Shown: positions 46,586 through 55,268 of the stretch, one piece after another | Layout of the letters: every line of letters starts with the position of its first letter | Numbering within the stretch: the first letter of the stretch is position 1 | Assembly: GCF_000190635.1 (NCBI RefSeq) | Contig: NC_015172.1 | Location: 2,294,001-2,358,000 of the forward strand | DNA: 64,000 nt | DNA from: Syntrophobotulus glycolicus DSM 8271 | GTDB taxonomy: Bacteria > Bacillota > Desulfitobacteriia > Desulfitobacteriales > Syntrophobotulaceae | Direction of reading: 5' to 3' | Position numbers and translations under genes: made by a program | Notes under the pieces: generated by a model | The model's database searches: none | Told to the model about the DNA's origin: nothing | The model's input: the letters and a program-made list of their open reading frames with translations, nothing else

Positions 46586-46927
46586 CTAGCGGCGTTCCCG
46601 GATACGGGCCGCTTTACCGGATAACTTGCGAAGATAGTACAATTTGGCCCTTCGAACAATACCCTTGCGGACAATTTCAAGTTTGTCGATTCTTGGGGTA
46701 TGTAGAGGAAATGTTCTTTCCACACCTACTCCGTTGGTTACGCGGCGCACAGTGAAAGTCTCCCTGAGACCGTCACCTTTTCTTTTGATCACGACACCCT
46801 CGAAAACCTGAATACGTTCCCGGGAACCTTCCACGATCTTCACGTGTACCTTAACGGTATCTCCTGGACGGAATGAAGGAATATCATTTTTCATTTGCTG
46901 TTCTTCAATCATTTTGATAAAATCCAT
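46586..46927 (-). CDS. rplS: 50S ribosomal protein L19
   Basis: Subunit-interface ribosomal protein (113 aa, usual size). [54 protein letters not shown] and [13 protein letters not shown]-type strands identify it. ATG with a G-rich ribosome site. Own promoter (47008-47036) and terminator. Confidence 0.97.
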   Translation of the reverse strand: MDFIKMIEEQQMKNDIPSFRPGDTVKVHVKIVEGSRERIQVFEGVVIKRKGDGLRETFTVRRVTNGVGVERTFPLHTPRIDKLEIVRKGIVRRAKLYYLRKLSGKAARIRERR

Positions 46928-47007
46928 TACAATTCCCCCCTTCCTTGCCTAGATGTTCGTAACTTCTCTTGCTAAGCCAGAGGACCATCCGTTTTTCATA
47001 CTGTACT

Positions 47008-47036
47008 ATATTATCATAGCCTTGCCGATTGTGCAA
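47008..47036 (-). promoter_or_regulatory. Sigma-A promoter of rplS
   Basis: Minus-strand TTGCAC (47031-47036) and TAATAT (47008-47013), 17 bp apart, with a TGA just before the -10 (extended -10). The roughly 75-nt leader before the rplS start could contain an L19-leader-type structure, as known in some Firmicutes, but I see no clear match. Confidence 0.7.
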
Positions 47037-47058
47037 GATTTCCTGCAACATTCTCTAT

Positions 47059-47619
47059 CTACCTTCCGCAAAGTCTGTCCAGGATGACTGCTGCCGCCGA
47101 ACGGACAGAAAGATGATTATACTCACCAGGTCCATAGACAGGCTGCAGAATATAATCAGAGCTTTGCACGACTTCTTTGAGCAGACCCCAGCCTGTGCCG
47201 AAAAGAAGAAGGAAAACAGCGGGGGTTTCTTCAATCTTTTTGCGCATGCTTTCATAACTGACCGCATCTGGATAAAGACGGGCATCGGTTGCTATGACAT
47301 GGACCCTTTTGCCTTCCTGTTCTCTTGCTATATCTGATAAGGCATCCTCCACTGACGCGACCAGGCGTACCCTGGAAAAAGCCTCATAGCGGTCAGGATT
47401 GTACTCGGCTCCGAAGCCCTCCCGCCAAAAACCCATAATTCTCTGGGCCAAAGCATGCTGGGCCGGAGCGGGGTGTACGACATAATAGCGTTGAAGCCCG
47501 TAAGTTGCCGAGCAGCGCGCAATATCGTGCAAATCAAGATTCGTGATAGAAGTGGCCACTTCCTCCATATTCTTGTTATAGACCGGTGCATGAACTAATG
47601 CGATATATAATTCCCCCAT
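47059..47619 (-). CDS. SPOUT-class RNA methyltransferase (COG4752 type)
   Basis: SAM-dependent, knotted methyltransferase found beside trmD in Clostridia (186 aa). YIALVHAPVYNKNMEEVATSI at the N-terminus and the C-terminal knot region VFLLLFGTGWGLLKEV, VYGPGEYNHLSVRSAAAVILDRL define it; the target RNA site is unknown. ATG at 47619 (longer reading adds non-conserved residues) has a GGAGG upstream. Follows trmD by 36 bp. Confidence 0.85.
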   Translation of the reverse strand: MGELYIALVHAPVYNKNMEEVATSITNLDLHDIARCSATYGLQRYYVVHPAPAQHALAQRIMGFWREGFGAEYNPDRYEAFSRVRLVASVEDALSDIAREQEGKRVHVIATDARLYPDAVSYESMRKKIEETPAVFLLLFGTGWGLLKEVVQSSDYILQPVYGPGEYNHLSVRSAAAVILDRLCGR

Positions 47620-47655
47620 AAGGAAGATCCCTCCGCGGTTTTTCTTTACCATTCC

Positions 47656-48468
47656 TTAGCTTTTTTCAGTCTTCCTTTGCCGGAGCGCTTTCTTGGAAGG
47701 GGGCTTTAAATGCTCCCATTTTGGCCTGGCCTCTGCTATGGCCTCCGTCTCACCGGCCAGCTCCTCCAGCAGCTCATAGTCAGCAGAGCAGAACTTGGCC
47801 GTCAGGCTTAAATCAGGGCGCCGTAAAAAGGTACGCCGGATTGCTTCTTTGCGCCGCCAGCGCTGAATATTGGCATGATGACCGCTCAGCAGGATGTCCG
47901 GCACTCTCATTCCTTCAAAATCAGGAGGTCGGGTATATTGGGGATATTCCAGCAGTCCTTCGGTTAAGGAATCATCTACAGAGGAATCCGCTTTACCCAG
48001 GACTCCCGGAAGATGCCTGCTGACAGCATCAATAATAACCATAGCAGCCAGTTCTCCTCCTGTCAGCACATAATCCCCGATGGAAATCTCTTCATCGGCC
48101 AGAGATCTGATTCTTTCATCATATCCTTCATAATGTCCGCACAAGATCACCAGCTCATCTGCCCTGGCCAGTTTTTTGCCCATTTCCTGGTTAAAAAGCT
48201 TGCCCTGAGGAGTCATGAGCAGAATCTTTCTCCGGCCTTCTGCCGGAGGCAAATCCCGGACAGCGGCATAGATCGGCTCCGGCTTTAAAACCATTCCCGA
48301 ACCGCCGCCAAAGGGAACATCATCAACATTTTTATGCTTGCTGACAGCATATTCTCGAAAATTCACCAGTCTGACAGAAATATGTCCGGCTTCACCGGCC
48401 CTTTTCAGAATGCTTTCTCTAAGCGGGGCAAACATTTCCGGGAAAATCGTCAGTACCGTAAAATCCAT
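47656..48468 (-). CDS. trmD: tRNA (guanine-37-N1)-methyltransferase
   Basis: Makes m1G37 beside the anticodon. The 270-aa protein has DFTVLTIFPEMFAPL, the SAM-binding knot residues VILCGHYEGYDERI and IGDYVLTGGELAAMVIIDAVSR and the C-terminal helical domain; a 20-25 residue Lys/Arg-rich tail extends beyond the usual end. Start ATG at 48468 with GAGGTGAGG. It lies just downstream of rimM (12 bp), the classical rpsP-rimM-trmD-rplS order, broken here because rplS is preceded by its own promoter and the SPOUT gene. Confidence 0.96.
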   Translation of the reverse strand: MDFTVLTIFPEMFAPLRESILKRAGEAGHISVRLVNFREYAVSKHKNVDDVPFGGGSGMVLKPEPIYAAVRDLPPAEGRRKILLMTPQGKLFNQEMGKKLARADELVILCGHYEGYDERIRSLADEEISIGDYVLTGGELAAMVIIDAVSRHLPGVLGKADSSVDDSLTEGLLEYPQYTRPPDFEGMRVPDILLSGHHANIQRWRRKEAIRRTFLRRPDLSLTAKFCSADYELLEELAGETEAIAEARPKWEHLKPPSKKALRQRKTEKS

Positions 48469-48480
48469 ATGCCTCACCTC

Positions 48481-48990
48481 TCAGTCAAGTAAACCTTCCG
48501 GCAGGATGACATCCATCCGGCCGGCCGGAACATCGACCTTTTGCACAACAGATTTGAGAGCAGGGATATAGAACTCTCCTTTGGCTCCCTTGATCAGGTA
48601 GACATCATTCGATCCGGTTTCCAAGACCTGAGTCAAAGTCCCAAGAAGAATATTATTTTCATAAACCCGCATTCCCTCCAGCTCGAAATAGTACCAGCCT
48701 TCGGCCAGAGGGGGAACCTTATCTCTGGTGATTCTCACTTCAAACCCGCGCAGCCTTTCACTCTGTTCCCTTGTTTCCAGCCCTTCCAACTCAAGAAATA
48801 CCATCCCTTTGGGATCTATCCGGGATTTAAGCACCTTGTATTGAGTTACGACTTCTCCCTTAGCCAGAAAGACACTTTGCAGATTCTTGAACCTGCCGGC
48901 ATCATCGGTAATCGGGTATATTTTCAACTCGCCGTTAATTCCCTGAGGTTTGAGGATTTCACCCACCAGAACTGTCTCTTTGATATCCAC
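48481..48990 (-). CDS. rimM: 16S rRNA processing protein RimM
   Basis: Assembly factor acting on the 30S head. The 169-aa protein has the N-terminal barrel VGEILKPQGINGELKIYPITDD, then the PRC-barrel domain (YYFELEGMRVYENNILLGTL, VDVILPEGLLD). Start is GTG with GAGGT seven bases upstream. Two tandem hairpins separate it from khpA. Confidence 0.95.
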   Translation of the reverse strand: MDIKETVLVGEILKPQGINGELKIYPITDDAGRFKNLQSVFLAKGEVVTQYKVLKSRIDPKGMVFLELEGLETREQSERLRGFEVRITRDKVPPLAEGWYYFELEGMRVYENNILLGTLTQVLETGSNDVYLIKGAKGEFYIPALKSVVQKVDVPAGRMDVILPEGLLD

Positions 48991-49019
48991 AAAAGCGACC
49001 TCTTTTCCAATATCCGCCT

Positions 49020-49066
49020 CTTCCCGAGCCGTTTAGGCCGGGAAGTCAAAAAGGGCCTGCGCCCTT
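49020..49066 (-). terminator. Tandem hairpins between khpA and rimM
   Basis: A 6-bp stem AAGGGC/GCCCTT with loop GCAG is followed by TTTTTGA (49047-49066). Just downstream, 49020-49045 forms a longer hairpin (CTTCCCG/CGGGAAG with inner GCC/GGC) that ends near the rimM ribosome site. Together they could attenuate or separate rpsP-khpA from rimM-trmD. Confidence 0.55.
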
Positions 49067-49073
49067 CTTAACA

Positions 49074-49304
49074 TCACTGGTCTATGTCAACGATCACTCT
49101 ACGTCCGTCTTTAACGGCTGCAGCCTTGACAACTGTACGGATGGCATTGGCAATTTTTCCCTGTTTGCCGATTACCTTGCCCATGTCCTCAGGAGCAACT
49201 GTCAGTTGAAGATGAATACTTTTCTCCGTTTCGGTCTGGGAGACAATAACCTGATCAGGCCTGTCTACCAGAGCTTTGGCCATGACTTCAACAACATCCT
49301 TCAC
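49074..49304 (-). CDS. khpA: KH-domain RNA-binding protein KhpA (YlqC)
   Basis: Small single-KH protein (76 aa) that dimerises with KhpB and binds RNA. The GxxG loop is GKVIGKQGK and the last strand DGRRVIVDID. GTG start with AGGGGTGA. It lies 17 bp after rpsP and before rimM, the usual Firmicutes order. Confidence 0.93.
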   Translation of the reverse strand: MKDVVEVMAKALVDRPDQVIVSQTETEKSIHLQLTVAPEDMGKVIGKQGKIANAIRTVVKAAAVKDGRRVIVDIDQ

Positions 49305-49321
49305 AGGATCACCCCTAGCTA

Positions 49322-49588
49322 CTATTTCTTGGATTGATGAAACTTTTCCATAATGCCGACTTTCTTAAATAAGGATTTGACCGTATCGGAAGGCTGAGCG
49401 CCTTCTTGAAGCCATTTCATTGCTTTAATTTCATCAACCTTGACGTCGTGGGGATTCTTTGTCGGATCATAGTAACCGATTTCTTCAATAGGTCTTCCAT
49501 CACGACGGGATGCCGAATCACAAACAACCACACGATAGAAAGGATTCTTTTTTGCGCCCATCCGGCGCAGGCGGATTGCTGTTGCCAT
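49322..49588 (-). CDS. rpsP: 30S ribosomal protein S16
   Basis: Small-subunit protein (88 aa). [40 protein letters not shown] and [12 protein letters not shown] are diagnostic. ATG start preceded by GGAGGTGA, a near-perfect ribosome site. Confidence 0.97.
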   Translation of the reverse strand: MATAIRLRRMGAKKNPFYRVVVCDSASRRDGRPIEEIGYYDPTKNPHDVKVDEIKAMKWLQEGAQPSDTVKSLFKKVGIMEKFHQSKK

Positions 49589-49663
49589 AATATCACCTCC
49601 TCATCAGGATAATTCCGATTTTTTATGATCTTTTTTCTATTTATAAGGATTGATGATGAACGA

Positions 49664-51049
49664 TCAGAAAGGGAAAGGCAATTTGAACGGCAATTTTTTG
49701 CCGGCAGCTTTTTTCCCTTTTTTATTCTTCCCGGACTTGGGCGGCCCGCCCATTCCGGGAAGCCCGGACATCTGCTTCATCATTTTTTTCGTCTGCTCAT
49801 ATTGTTTAATCAGCTTGCCGACATCCTGAACTGAAGTCCCGCTTCCTCTGGCAATCCTTTTTTTGCGGGAATCTTTAATCACTGCCGGTCTGGTGCGTTC
49901 TTCCACTGTCATTGACTGAATCATCGCTTCAACTCTGGCAAACTCTTTATCATCGATCTGCACATCTTTAAGCTGTTTGCCGATTCCCGGAATCATTTCC
50001 AAAACCGAGGAAAGTGATCCCATCTTACGCAGTTGATTGATCTGATCCAGAAAATCATCAAGAGTCAATTCCTGCTTGCGGATCTTTTCTTCCAGCTCTT
50101 TGGCTTTTTTGTCGTCAAAGGCATTCTGAGCCTTTTCGATTAGGGTCAACACATCTCCCATGCCCAGAATTCTTGACACCATCCGGTCCGGATAAAAAAC
50201 TTCCAAAGCATCCATCTTTTCTCCGACCCCGGCATATTTAATCGGGCAACCGGTAACAGACCTGACGGAGATCGCGGCCCCGCCGCGTGTGTCCCCGTCG
50301 AGCTTGGACAAGATTACCCCGCTCAGGGCCAGCTTGCTGTTAAATGTTTCAGCAACATTTACCGCATCCTGACCGGTCATGGCATCAACAACAAGCAAAA
50401 TCTCATGGGGTTGGACAACAGCTTTAATGTCCTCCAGCTCCCCCATCAGCTCTTCATTGATATGGAGACGGCCCGCCGTATCAATAATAACCGTGTCATG
50501 CCCGTTCTTTCCGGCATAATCCAGGCTTTCCCCTGCTATCTTAACCGGGTTTTCCTGTCCAAGAGAAAAAACAGGTACTTTAATTTGCTCCCCTAAAACC
50601 TGGAGCTGTTTAATCGCTGCCGGTCTGTAAATATCACAGGCGACCAAAAGCGGGTGTTTACCCTGCTTTTTCAGCATATTGGCCAACTTGGCCCCATGGG
50701 TCGTCTTCCCCGCTCCCTGCAGCCCCACCAGCATAACCACAGTGGGAGGTTTAGAGGATATGGCCAGCTTGCTCTCCGACCCGCCCATCATTGCGACCAT
50801 TTCTTCATTGACAATCTTAATCACATGCTGGCCCGGTGTGAGAGATTCCAGGACTTCCTGACCTACCGCACGCTCTTTGATTTTGGCAATAAGATCCTTG
50901 ACTACCTTGAAGTTCACATCAGCTTCCAGCAAGGCTACCCTCACTTCGCGCATTGCTTCATTCACATCGGCTTCAGTCAGTTTGCCTTTACCTTTTAATC
51001 TTTTAAATGTTGCCTGCAGTTTTTCACTTAGCCCTTCAAACATGGCCAT
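49664..51049 (-). CDS. ffh: Signal recognition particle GTPase Ffh
   Basis: SRP54 protein targeting membrane proteins. N domain (about 1-90), G domain with VGLQGAGKTTHGAKLA (P-loop), DTAGRLHI and SKLDGDTRGG, and a methionine-rich M domain ending in Lys-rich sequence (PFKLPFPF end). 461 aa, as usual. ATG at 51049 (with GAAGAGGG site) or the in-frame ATG at 51043. ylxM lies immediately upstream. Confidence 0.97.
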   Translation of the reverse strand: MAMFEGLSEKLQATFKRLKGKGKLTEADVNEAMREVRVALLEADVNFKVVKDLIAKIKERAVGQEVLESLTPGQHVIKIVNEEMVAMMGGSESKLAISSKPPTVVMLVGLQGAGKTTHGAKLANMLKKQGKHPLLVACDIYRPAAIKQLQVLGEQIKVPVFSLGQENPVKIAGESLDYAGKNGHDTVIIDTAGRLHINEELMGELEDIKAVVQPHEILLVVDAMTGQDAVNVAETFNSKLALSGVILSKLDGDTRGGAAISVRSVTGCPIKYAGVGEKMDALEVFYPDRMVSRILGMGDVLTLIEKAQNAFDDKKAKELEEKIRKQELTLDDFLDQINQLRKMGSLSSVLEMIPGIGKQLKDVQIDDKEFARVEAMIQSMTVEERTRPAVIKDSRKKRIARGSGTSVQDVGKLIKQYEQTKKMMKQMSGLPGMGGPPKSGKNKKGKKAAGKKLPFKLPFPF

Positions 51050-51106
51050 CCGTGTCAACCCTCTTCTCTTGACAATTCATTATCTCATTGATCTTTGCCT
51101 TACCCA

Positions 51107-51472
51107 TTATTTCAAGGTATCACTGATCATCTGTTTTATTTCAAATCCAATATCCTGTTTTTTCATCCATCCTTCTTCCGAACAAAAAGACTCCCGCTCC
51201 AGACTCTGCAAAAGAGCCTCTATTCTGGCAAGCTTTTCCCTCTCCATTTCAAATTTTTGAACAAGAAGAAGCTTGCTTTCATAATCATTGAGGATCTTTT
51301 CCGTTCTTTTCAGAAGGTCATGCACCGCCTGCCGGCTGATTTCTTCTCCCTCGGCAATCTCCGCCAGAGAATAATCCAGATTATAATATAGATCCCATAT
51401 TCTGCTCTGCTTTTCAGTAAGCAGAGGCCCGTAAAAATCAAATAAGAACGCCCTTCTGGCCAGATCCTTCAT
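51107..51472 (-). CDS. ylxM: YlxM/p13-like DNA-binding protein, SRP-associated
   Basis: Small helix-turn-helix protein (121 aa) encoded beside ffh. [28 protein letters not shown] then [17 protein letters not shown] is the sigma-4-like HTH, followed by a helical tail rich in Glu/Lys. In some Firmicutes it stabilises SRP. ATG at 51472 is chosen; a TTG four codons earlier is adjacent to the ribosome site and less likely. First gene after a consensus promoter. Confidence 0.88.
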   Translation of the reverse strand: MKDLARRAFLFDFYGPLLTEKQSRIWDLYYNLDYSLAEIAEGEEISRQAVHDLLKRTEKILNDYESKLLLVQKFEMEREKLARIEALLQSLERESFCSEEGWMKKQDIGFEIKQMISDTLK

Positions 51473-51551
51473 GATTAGACGCAACCTCTCGGGAAAAAGT
51501 TTAATTTTCGATCAGTCGTACCTGTAAAGCAGTTTTCCTTTACACTTTGGT

Positions 51552-51580
51552 ATTTTATAATGAGGGAAAACATTTGTCAA
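51552..51580 (-). promoter_or_regulatory. Sigma-A promoter of ylxM-ffh-rpsP-khpA
   Basis: Minus-strand TTGACA (51575-51580) with TAAAAT (51552-51557), 17 bp apart. About 75 nt of leader before ylxM. It lies 50 bp before the mtaD stop region of the next unit on the right. Confidence 0.7.
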
Positions 51581-51602
51581 GTGCCTTCCCTCTGTCCGTA
51601 TT

Positions 51603-52904
51603 TTATCCTACAGCTTCTGCGATTCTTTTTGCTCTATTCTCCGTTTCGGTACAGACCTCTTTTTGATCAATCTTGAAAAGCTGCCTGTCTGCCATCAGTA
51701 AACACCCGTCAACCATTACGGTACGAACATCATTGCCTTTGGCACAGTATACGAGATGAGATACCACCGAGAATCGGGGATAAAAATGGGGCTGGTCAAA
51801 ATCAACGCTGATCAGATCCGCCTTATACCCCGGTTTCAGCATCCCCACCTTATCCAAGCCTAAAGCCTTTGCCCCGTCAACTGTAGCCATTTTTAATACA
51901 GTATAAGCGGGTAAAGCTTCGGGACCGGATACCAGTTTTTGCAGAAAGGATGCTGTGCGTATTTCGGAGAACATGTCCAAGTCATTATTGCTGGAAGTCC
52001 CATCAGTCCCGATACCGACAAGAATTCCCCTGTCCAGCAGAGCTTTGACCGGGGCAGCCCCGCTATTCAGCTTCATATTGCTTTCCGGATTATGGGCAAC
52101 AGCGACATCGTTTTTCCTCAGAATATCCATCTCCTCTTCGTCAAGATGGACACAATGAGCGGCAAGCACCGGCCCACCGAAGAAATCCAACTGTTCCAGC
52201 CACTTTGCGGGGGATAATCCATACTTCTCTTTGATTGTTTCGACTTCAGTCAACGTTTCTGCCAGGTGAATATGTATTCCTGTCCCAAGTCTGTCTGCTT
52301 CCTTTTTAACCGTCCGCAAAACATCTCCCGGACATGTATAGGGGGCATGCGGTCCAAAATAAACTTTAATCCGTCCTGCTCCTGCCCCATGATATTTCTC
52401 AAATAATTCAATATTGTTTTTCAGAGAACGAAGACCGGTCTCCTTCTCCAAAGCGACGATACCTCTGGCCAATACCGCTCTGATTCCCGTGTCGATTACG
52501 GCCCGGGCTACATCTTCCATAAAAAAATACATATCGGCCATCGCTGTCGTACCTGATTTGATCATTTCGGCAAAGGCCAGTTTACTGCCCCAATAGACAT
52601 CTTCCCCTTGCAGCTTTTCTTCAAACGGCCAGACTTTCTTTTCCAGCCAGGGCATCAAGGGCATATCGTCGGCATATCCGCGCAGCATCGTCATCGCCGC
52701 ATGAGTGTGGGTATTGATCAGTCCCGGCATAATGACATCATTTTGCAGATCCAGGATTTGATCAGGCTCAAATCCATCCGGTTTAGATCCCCGGGGGCCG
52801 ACGGAAATGATGAAATCATTCTCAACGGCAATTTCCCCCTGAGGGTAAAAATCATGTTCTCCGGTCATGGGTAAAACCATGCCTCGTATTAAATATTTAG
52901 CCAT
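51603..52904 (-). CDS. mtaD: 5-methylthioadenosine/S-adenosylhomocysteine deaminase
   Basis: Zinc amidohydrolase of the MTA/SAH salvage pathway, deaminating the adenine ring. The 433-aa protein has DVIMPGLINTHTHAAMTMLRG (metal His pair), GPHAPYTC, HIHLAET, AHCVHLDEEE, GIGTDGTSSNNDLDMF, and the composite barrel of the family. ATG with AAAGGAG. Together with mtnA upstream it indicates a methionine-salvage branch. Confidence 0.92.
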   Translation of the reverse strand: MAKYLIRGMVLPMTGEHDFYPQGEIAVENDFIISVGPRGSKPDGFEPDQILDLQNDVIMPGLINTHTHAAMTMLRGYADDMPLMPWLEKKVWPFEEKLQGEDVYWGSKLAFAEMIKSGTTAMADMYFFMEDVARAVIDTGIRAVLARGIVALEKETGLRSLKNNIELFEKYHGAGAGRIKVYFGPHAPYTCPGDVLRTVKKEADRLGTGIHIHLAETLTEVETIKEKYGLSPAKWLEQLDFFGGPVLAAHCVHLDEEEMDILRKNDVAVAHNPESNMKLNSGAAPVKALLDRGILVGIGTDGTSSNNDLDMFSEIRTASFLQKLVSGPEALPAYTVLKMATVDGAKALGLDKVGMLKPGYKADLISVDFDQPHFYPRFSVVSHLVYCAKGNDVRTVMVDGCLLMADRQLFKIDQKEVCTETENRAKRIAEAVG

Positions 52905-52949
52905 CGCGAGTCTCCTTTCGCTGCCCTGCCTTCAACTGTCCGGTAGAAA

Positions 52950-53984
52950 TCACTTCACCAGTATCTTCACGAGATTAACGGAGTAAGGAGGATGGATAAT
53001 TCCCTTTTCGGTGATTATTCCGTGAATATATTTCGCCGGTGTAATATCAAAAGCCGGGTTATAGACCTTCGCTGTTTCAGGAGCGATCTGTACGCCCATA
53101 ATTGTCCTGACTTCACAAGGGTCTCTTTCCTCTACCGGAATTTCCTCCCCGGAAGAGATCTTCAGATCAATGGATGAAGTCGGGGCCGCAACATAAAAAG
53201 GTATCTCATGCTCCTCGGCAAGAACCGCTAAAGAATAAGTGCCGATTTTATTGGCCGTATCCCCATTGGCCGCTATTCTGTCCGCTCCTACGATAACCAT
53301 ATCTATTTTGCCCTGCTGCATAAGAAAGCCGGCCATATTGTCCGTAATCAAAGTTACCGGAATCCCGTATTCCATCAGTTCCAGCACGGTCAGGCGTGCC
53401 CCCTGAAGAAACGGTCGTGTTTCCCCCGCGTAAACATGAAGGTTCTTGCCCGAATCATGAGCCGACCTGACAATTCCCAGAGCTGTGCCATAATCAACTG
53501 TAGCCAGCGATCCGGCATTACAGTGCGTCAGGATGTTCACCTTATCCGGCAAAAGTGTATTTCCATACTCGCCTATCTTACGGTTAATCCTGACATCTTC
53601 GACGGCAATTGCCTTGGCCTCTTCAACAAGAGCTTCCTTGATCTTATCGATATCCCATTCTTTTTTCATTTCATACATTCTATTCTGCATTCTGCGCAAA
53701 CCCCAGACAAGATTTACAGCGGTAGGTCTGGTCTCCTCCAGCTCTGCGCGGACGGTCTCCATATAATCCCAGAAATCCAGGCAATTGCCTTTAAAAGCAA
53801 GCGCCCCAAGAGCAAATCCAAAGGAAGCAGCCGCTCCTATTGCCGGAGCCCCTCTGACTTCCATTTTCTTGATCGCCTCGGCAACTTCCTGATAGGTGCA
53901 TGCTTCCCTGTATTTGATTTCTGTCGGCAAACAGGTCTGGTCCAATATGATCAAGCAATTCTCTCGCCATTCCAGTGTTTTCAC
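52950..53984 (-). CDS. mtnA: S-methyl-5-thioribose-1-phosphate isomerase
   Basis: Converts MTR-1-P to the ribulose phosphate in methionine salvage. The 344-aa protein has MEVRGAPAIGAAASFGFALG, THCNAGSLATVDYGTALG (catalytic Cys) and VGADRIAANGDTANKIGTYSLA (catalytic Asp). The start is GTG with GAAGGAAGG about ten bases upstream. mtaD follows 45 bp downstream, so the two genes act in sequence. Confidence 0.95.
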   Translation of the reverse strand: MKTLEWRENCLIILDQTCLPTEIKYREACTYQEVAEAIKKMEVRGAPAIGAAASFGFALGALAFKGNCLDFWDYMETVRAELEETRPTAVNLVWGLRRMQNRMYEMKKEWDIDKIKEALVEEAKAIAVEDVRINRKIGEYGNTLLPDKVNILTHCNAGSLATVDYGTALGIVRSAHDSGKNLHVYAGETRPFLQGARLTVLELMEYGIPVTLITDNMAGFLMQQGKIDMVIVGADRIAANGDTANKIGTYSLAVLAEEHEIPFYVAAPTSSIDLKISSGEEIPVEERDPCEVRTIMGVQIAPETAKVYNPAFDITPAKYIHGIITEKGIIHPPYSVNLVKILVK

Positions 53985-54000
53985 ATAAATTCCTTCCTTC

Positions 54001-54204
54001 TTAAAACCCTAGATTCTCCTGTTCAACGCCGTCCCTCACGTATTGACGGCAGCACAGCGGAGTCAAATACCAGAGGTCTTTTTCGATCAGCCTGGCCTCA
54101 GCCTTAGCGATATTGGCCGCTGTCTCCCGCCCAGATGCTTCTATTATATCATCTCTGATCCGGGAACAGTATGGCTAAATGACACCCACATGAGGCACTC
54201 CCAG
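54001..54204 (-). pseudogene. Small ORF interrupted by an in-frame TAG, between ftsY and mtnA
   Basis: Not recognised as a known family. After AGGAGG (54212-54217) and a CTG (54204) or GTG (54198) start, the frame reads about nine codons ending VPHVGVI, then TAG (54175-54177), then 57 further open codons to TAA (PYCSRIRDDIIEASGRETAA region, IEKDLWYLTPLCCRQ, ending QENLGF). The part after TAG has no ATG, GTG or TTG near its start and no ribosome site, yet looks strongly protein-like. It may be a decayed gene, a sequencing or mutational stop, or an amber-read codon. A 12-bp palindrome (AATCAATTGATT, 54243-54254) lies upstream. The remaining 54205-54314 shows no other gene. Confidence 0.5.
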
Positions 54205-54314
54205 TTTGCCGCCTCCTAAAATGTTTGAGAACGATTTTGGTCAATCAATTGATTTTCAAGAAGCCAAAATATCTGCCCTGTAGTTTATGTAGTGGGAGAA
54301 AAAACTGTGCATGA

Positions 54315-55244
54315 TTATTCCTCTTCCTCCTGTTCGCCAAAAAGCGCTTCGGCAAATTGATCTGGCTCAAAAGGCTTCAGATCTTCCAGCCCTTCACCAA
54401 TCCCAATCATTTTTACAGGAACCCTGGCCTCGCCTTGAATGCCGAGGATAACGCCTCCTTTAGCTGTGCCGTCCAGCTTGGTCAGGATGATTCCTGTTAC
54501 CTCTGCGGCCTCCTGGAAAATCCTGACTTGCTGGATAGCATTCTGCCCGGTAGTCGCATCCAAAATGAGCAGCACTTCATGAGGAGCTGAGGGGATTTCC
54601 CTTTCGACCACCCTCTTCATTTTCGTCAATTCTTTCATCAGGTTAACTTTATTGTGCAGTCTGCCCGCCGTATCGACAAGAAGAATGTCTGTCTTTCTTG
54701 CTTTCGCTGCCTGAAGAGCATCAAAGGTTACTGCTGCCGGATCGGCTCCTTCACTTTGCTTGATTACATCAACTCCGGCCCGCTGTCCCCAAGCTTCCAG
54801 CTGTTCGATCGCCGCTGCTCTGAATGTGTCTCCTGCCGCCAGAAGGACACTTTTCCCTTCGTTGCGAAAATGCCTGGCTAATTTGCCTAAGGTTGTTGTT
54901 TTCCCTACTCCATTCACTCCGACGACCAGATATACGGTTGTGCCGCTATCATTGAGTTTTAGTTCGATTTTTTCACCAAGGAGTTCAACAATATTCTCCT
55001 TGAGTACCTCATTAAGCAGCAGGGGATCAGCTATTTTTCTTTCTTTGACCTTTTTACGCAGATTCTCCACAAGCTCCATAGAAGTGCTGATTCCCACATC
55101 CGACTGGATAAGCGCCTCTTCCAATTCCTCATACAGATCTTCGTCAATCTTGGTCGCACCCGTAAAGATTCGTTCAACTTTATCGACAAACCCCTGACGG
55201 GTTTTGGTCAGTTTCTCTTTTAACTTGCTAAATAATCCTGCCAA
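54315..55244 (-). CDS. ftsY: SRP receptor FtsY
   Basis: Receptor GTPase for SRP-ribosome complexes at the membrane (309 aa). N domain with EKLTKTRQGFVDKVERIF, then G domain GVNGVGKTTTLGKLARHF, DTAGRLHNKVNLMKEL, DATTGQNAIQQ, SKLDGTAKGGVILGI and an acidic C-terminus (EEQEEEE). No membrane segment, as usual for this family. Start TTG with GAGAGG upstream. Directly downstream of smc (25 bp). Confidence 0.96.
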   Translation of the reverse strand: MAGLFSKLKEKLTKTRQGFVDKVERIFTGATKIDEDLYEELEEALIQSDVGISTSMELVENLRKKVKERKIADPLLLNEVLKENIVELLGEKIELKLNDSGTTVYLVVGVNGVGKTTTLGKLARHFRNEGKSVLLAAGDTFRAAAIEQLEAWGQRAGVDVIKQSEGADPAAVTFDALQAAKARKTDILLVDTAGRLHNKVNLMKELTKMKRVVEREIPSAPHEVLLILDATTGQNAIQQVRIFQEAAEVTGIILTKLDGTAKGGVILGIQGEARVPVKMIGIGEGLEDLKPFEPDQFAEALFGEQEEEE

Positions 55245-55268
55245 AACAATCCTCTCCTTTGCCTCGTT

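Noticed and set aside
53436-54107. Long plus-strand open frame of 223 codons opposite mtnA
   Set aside because: It lies on the strand opposite to a strongly conserved enzyme gene and has no ribosome site; it is a shadow frame.
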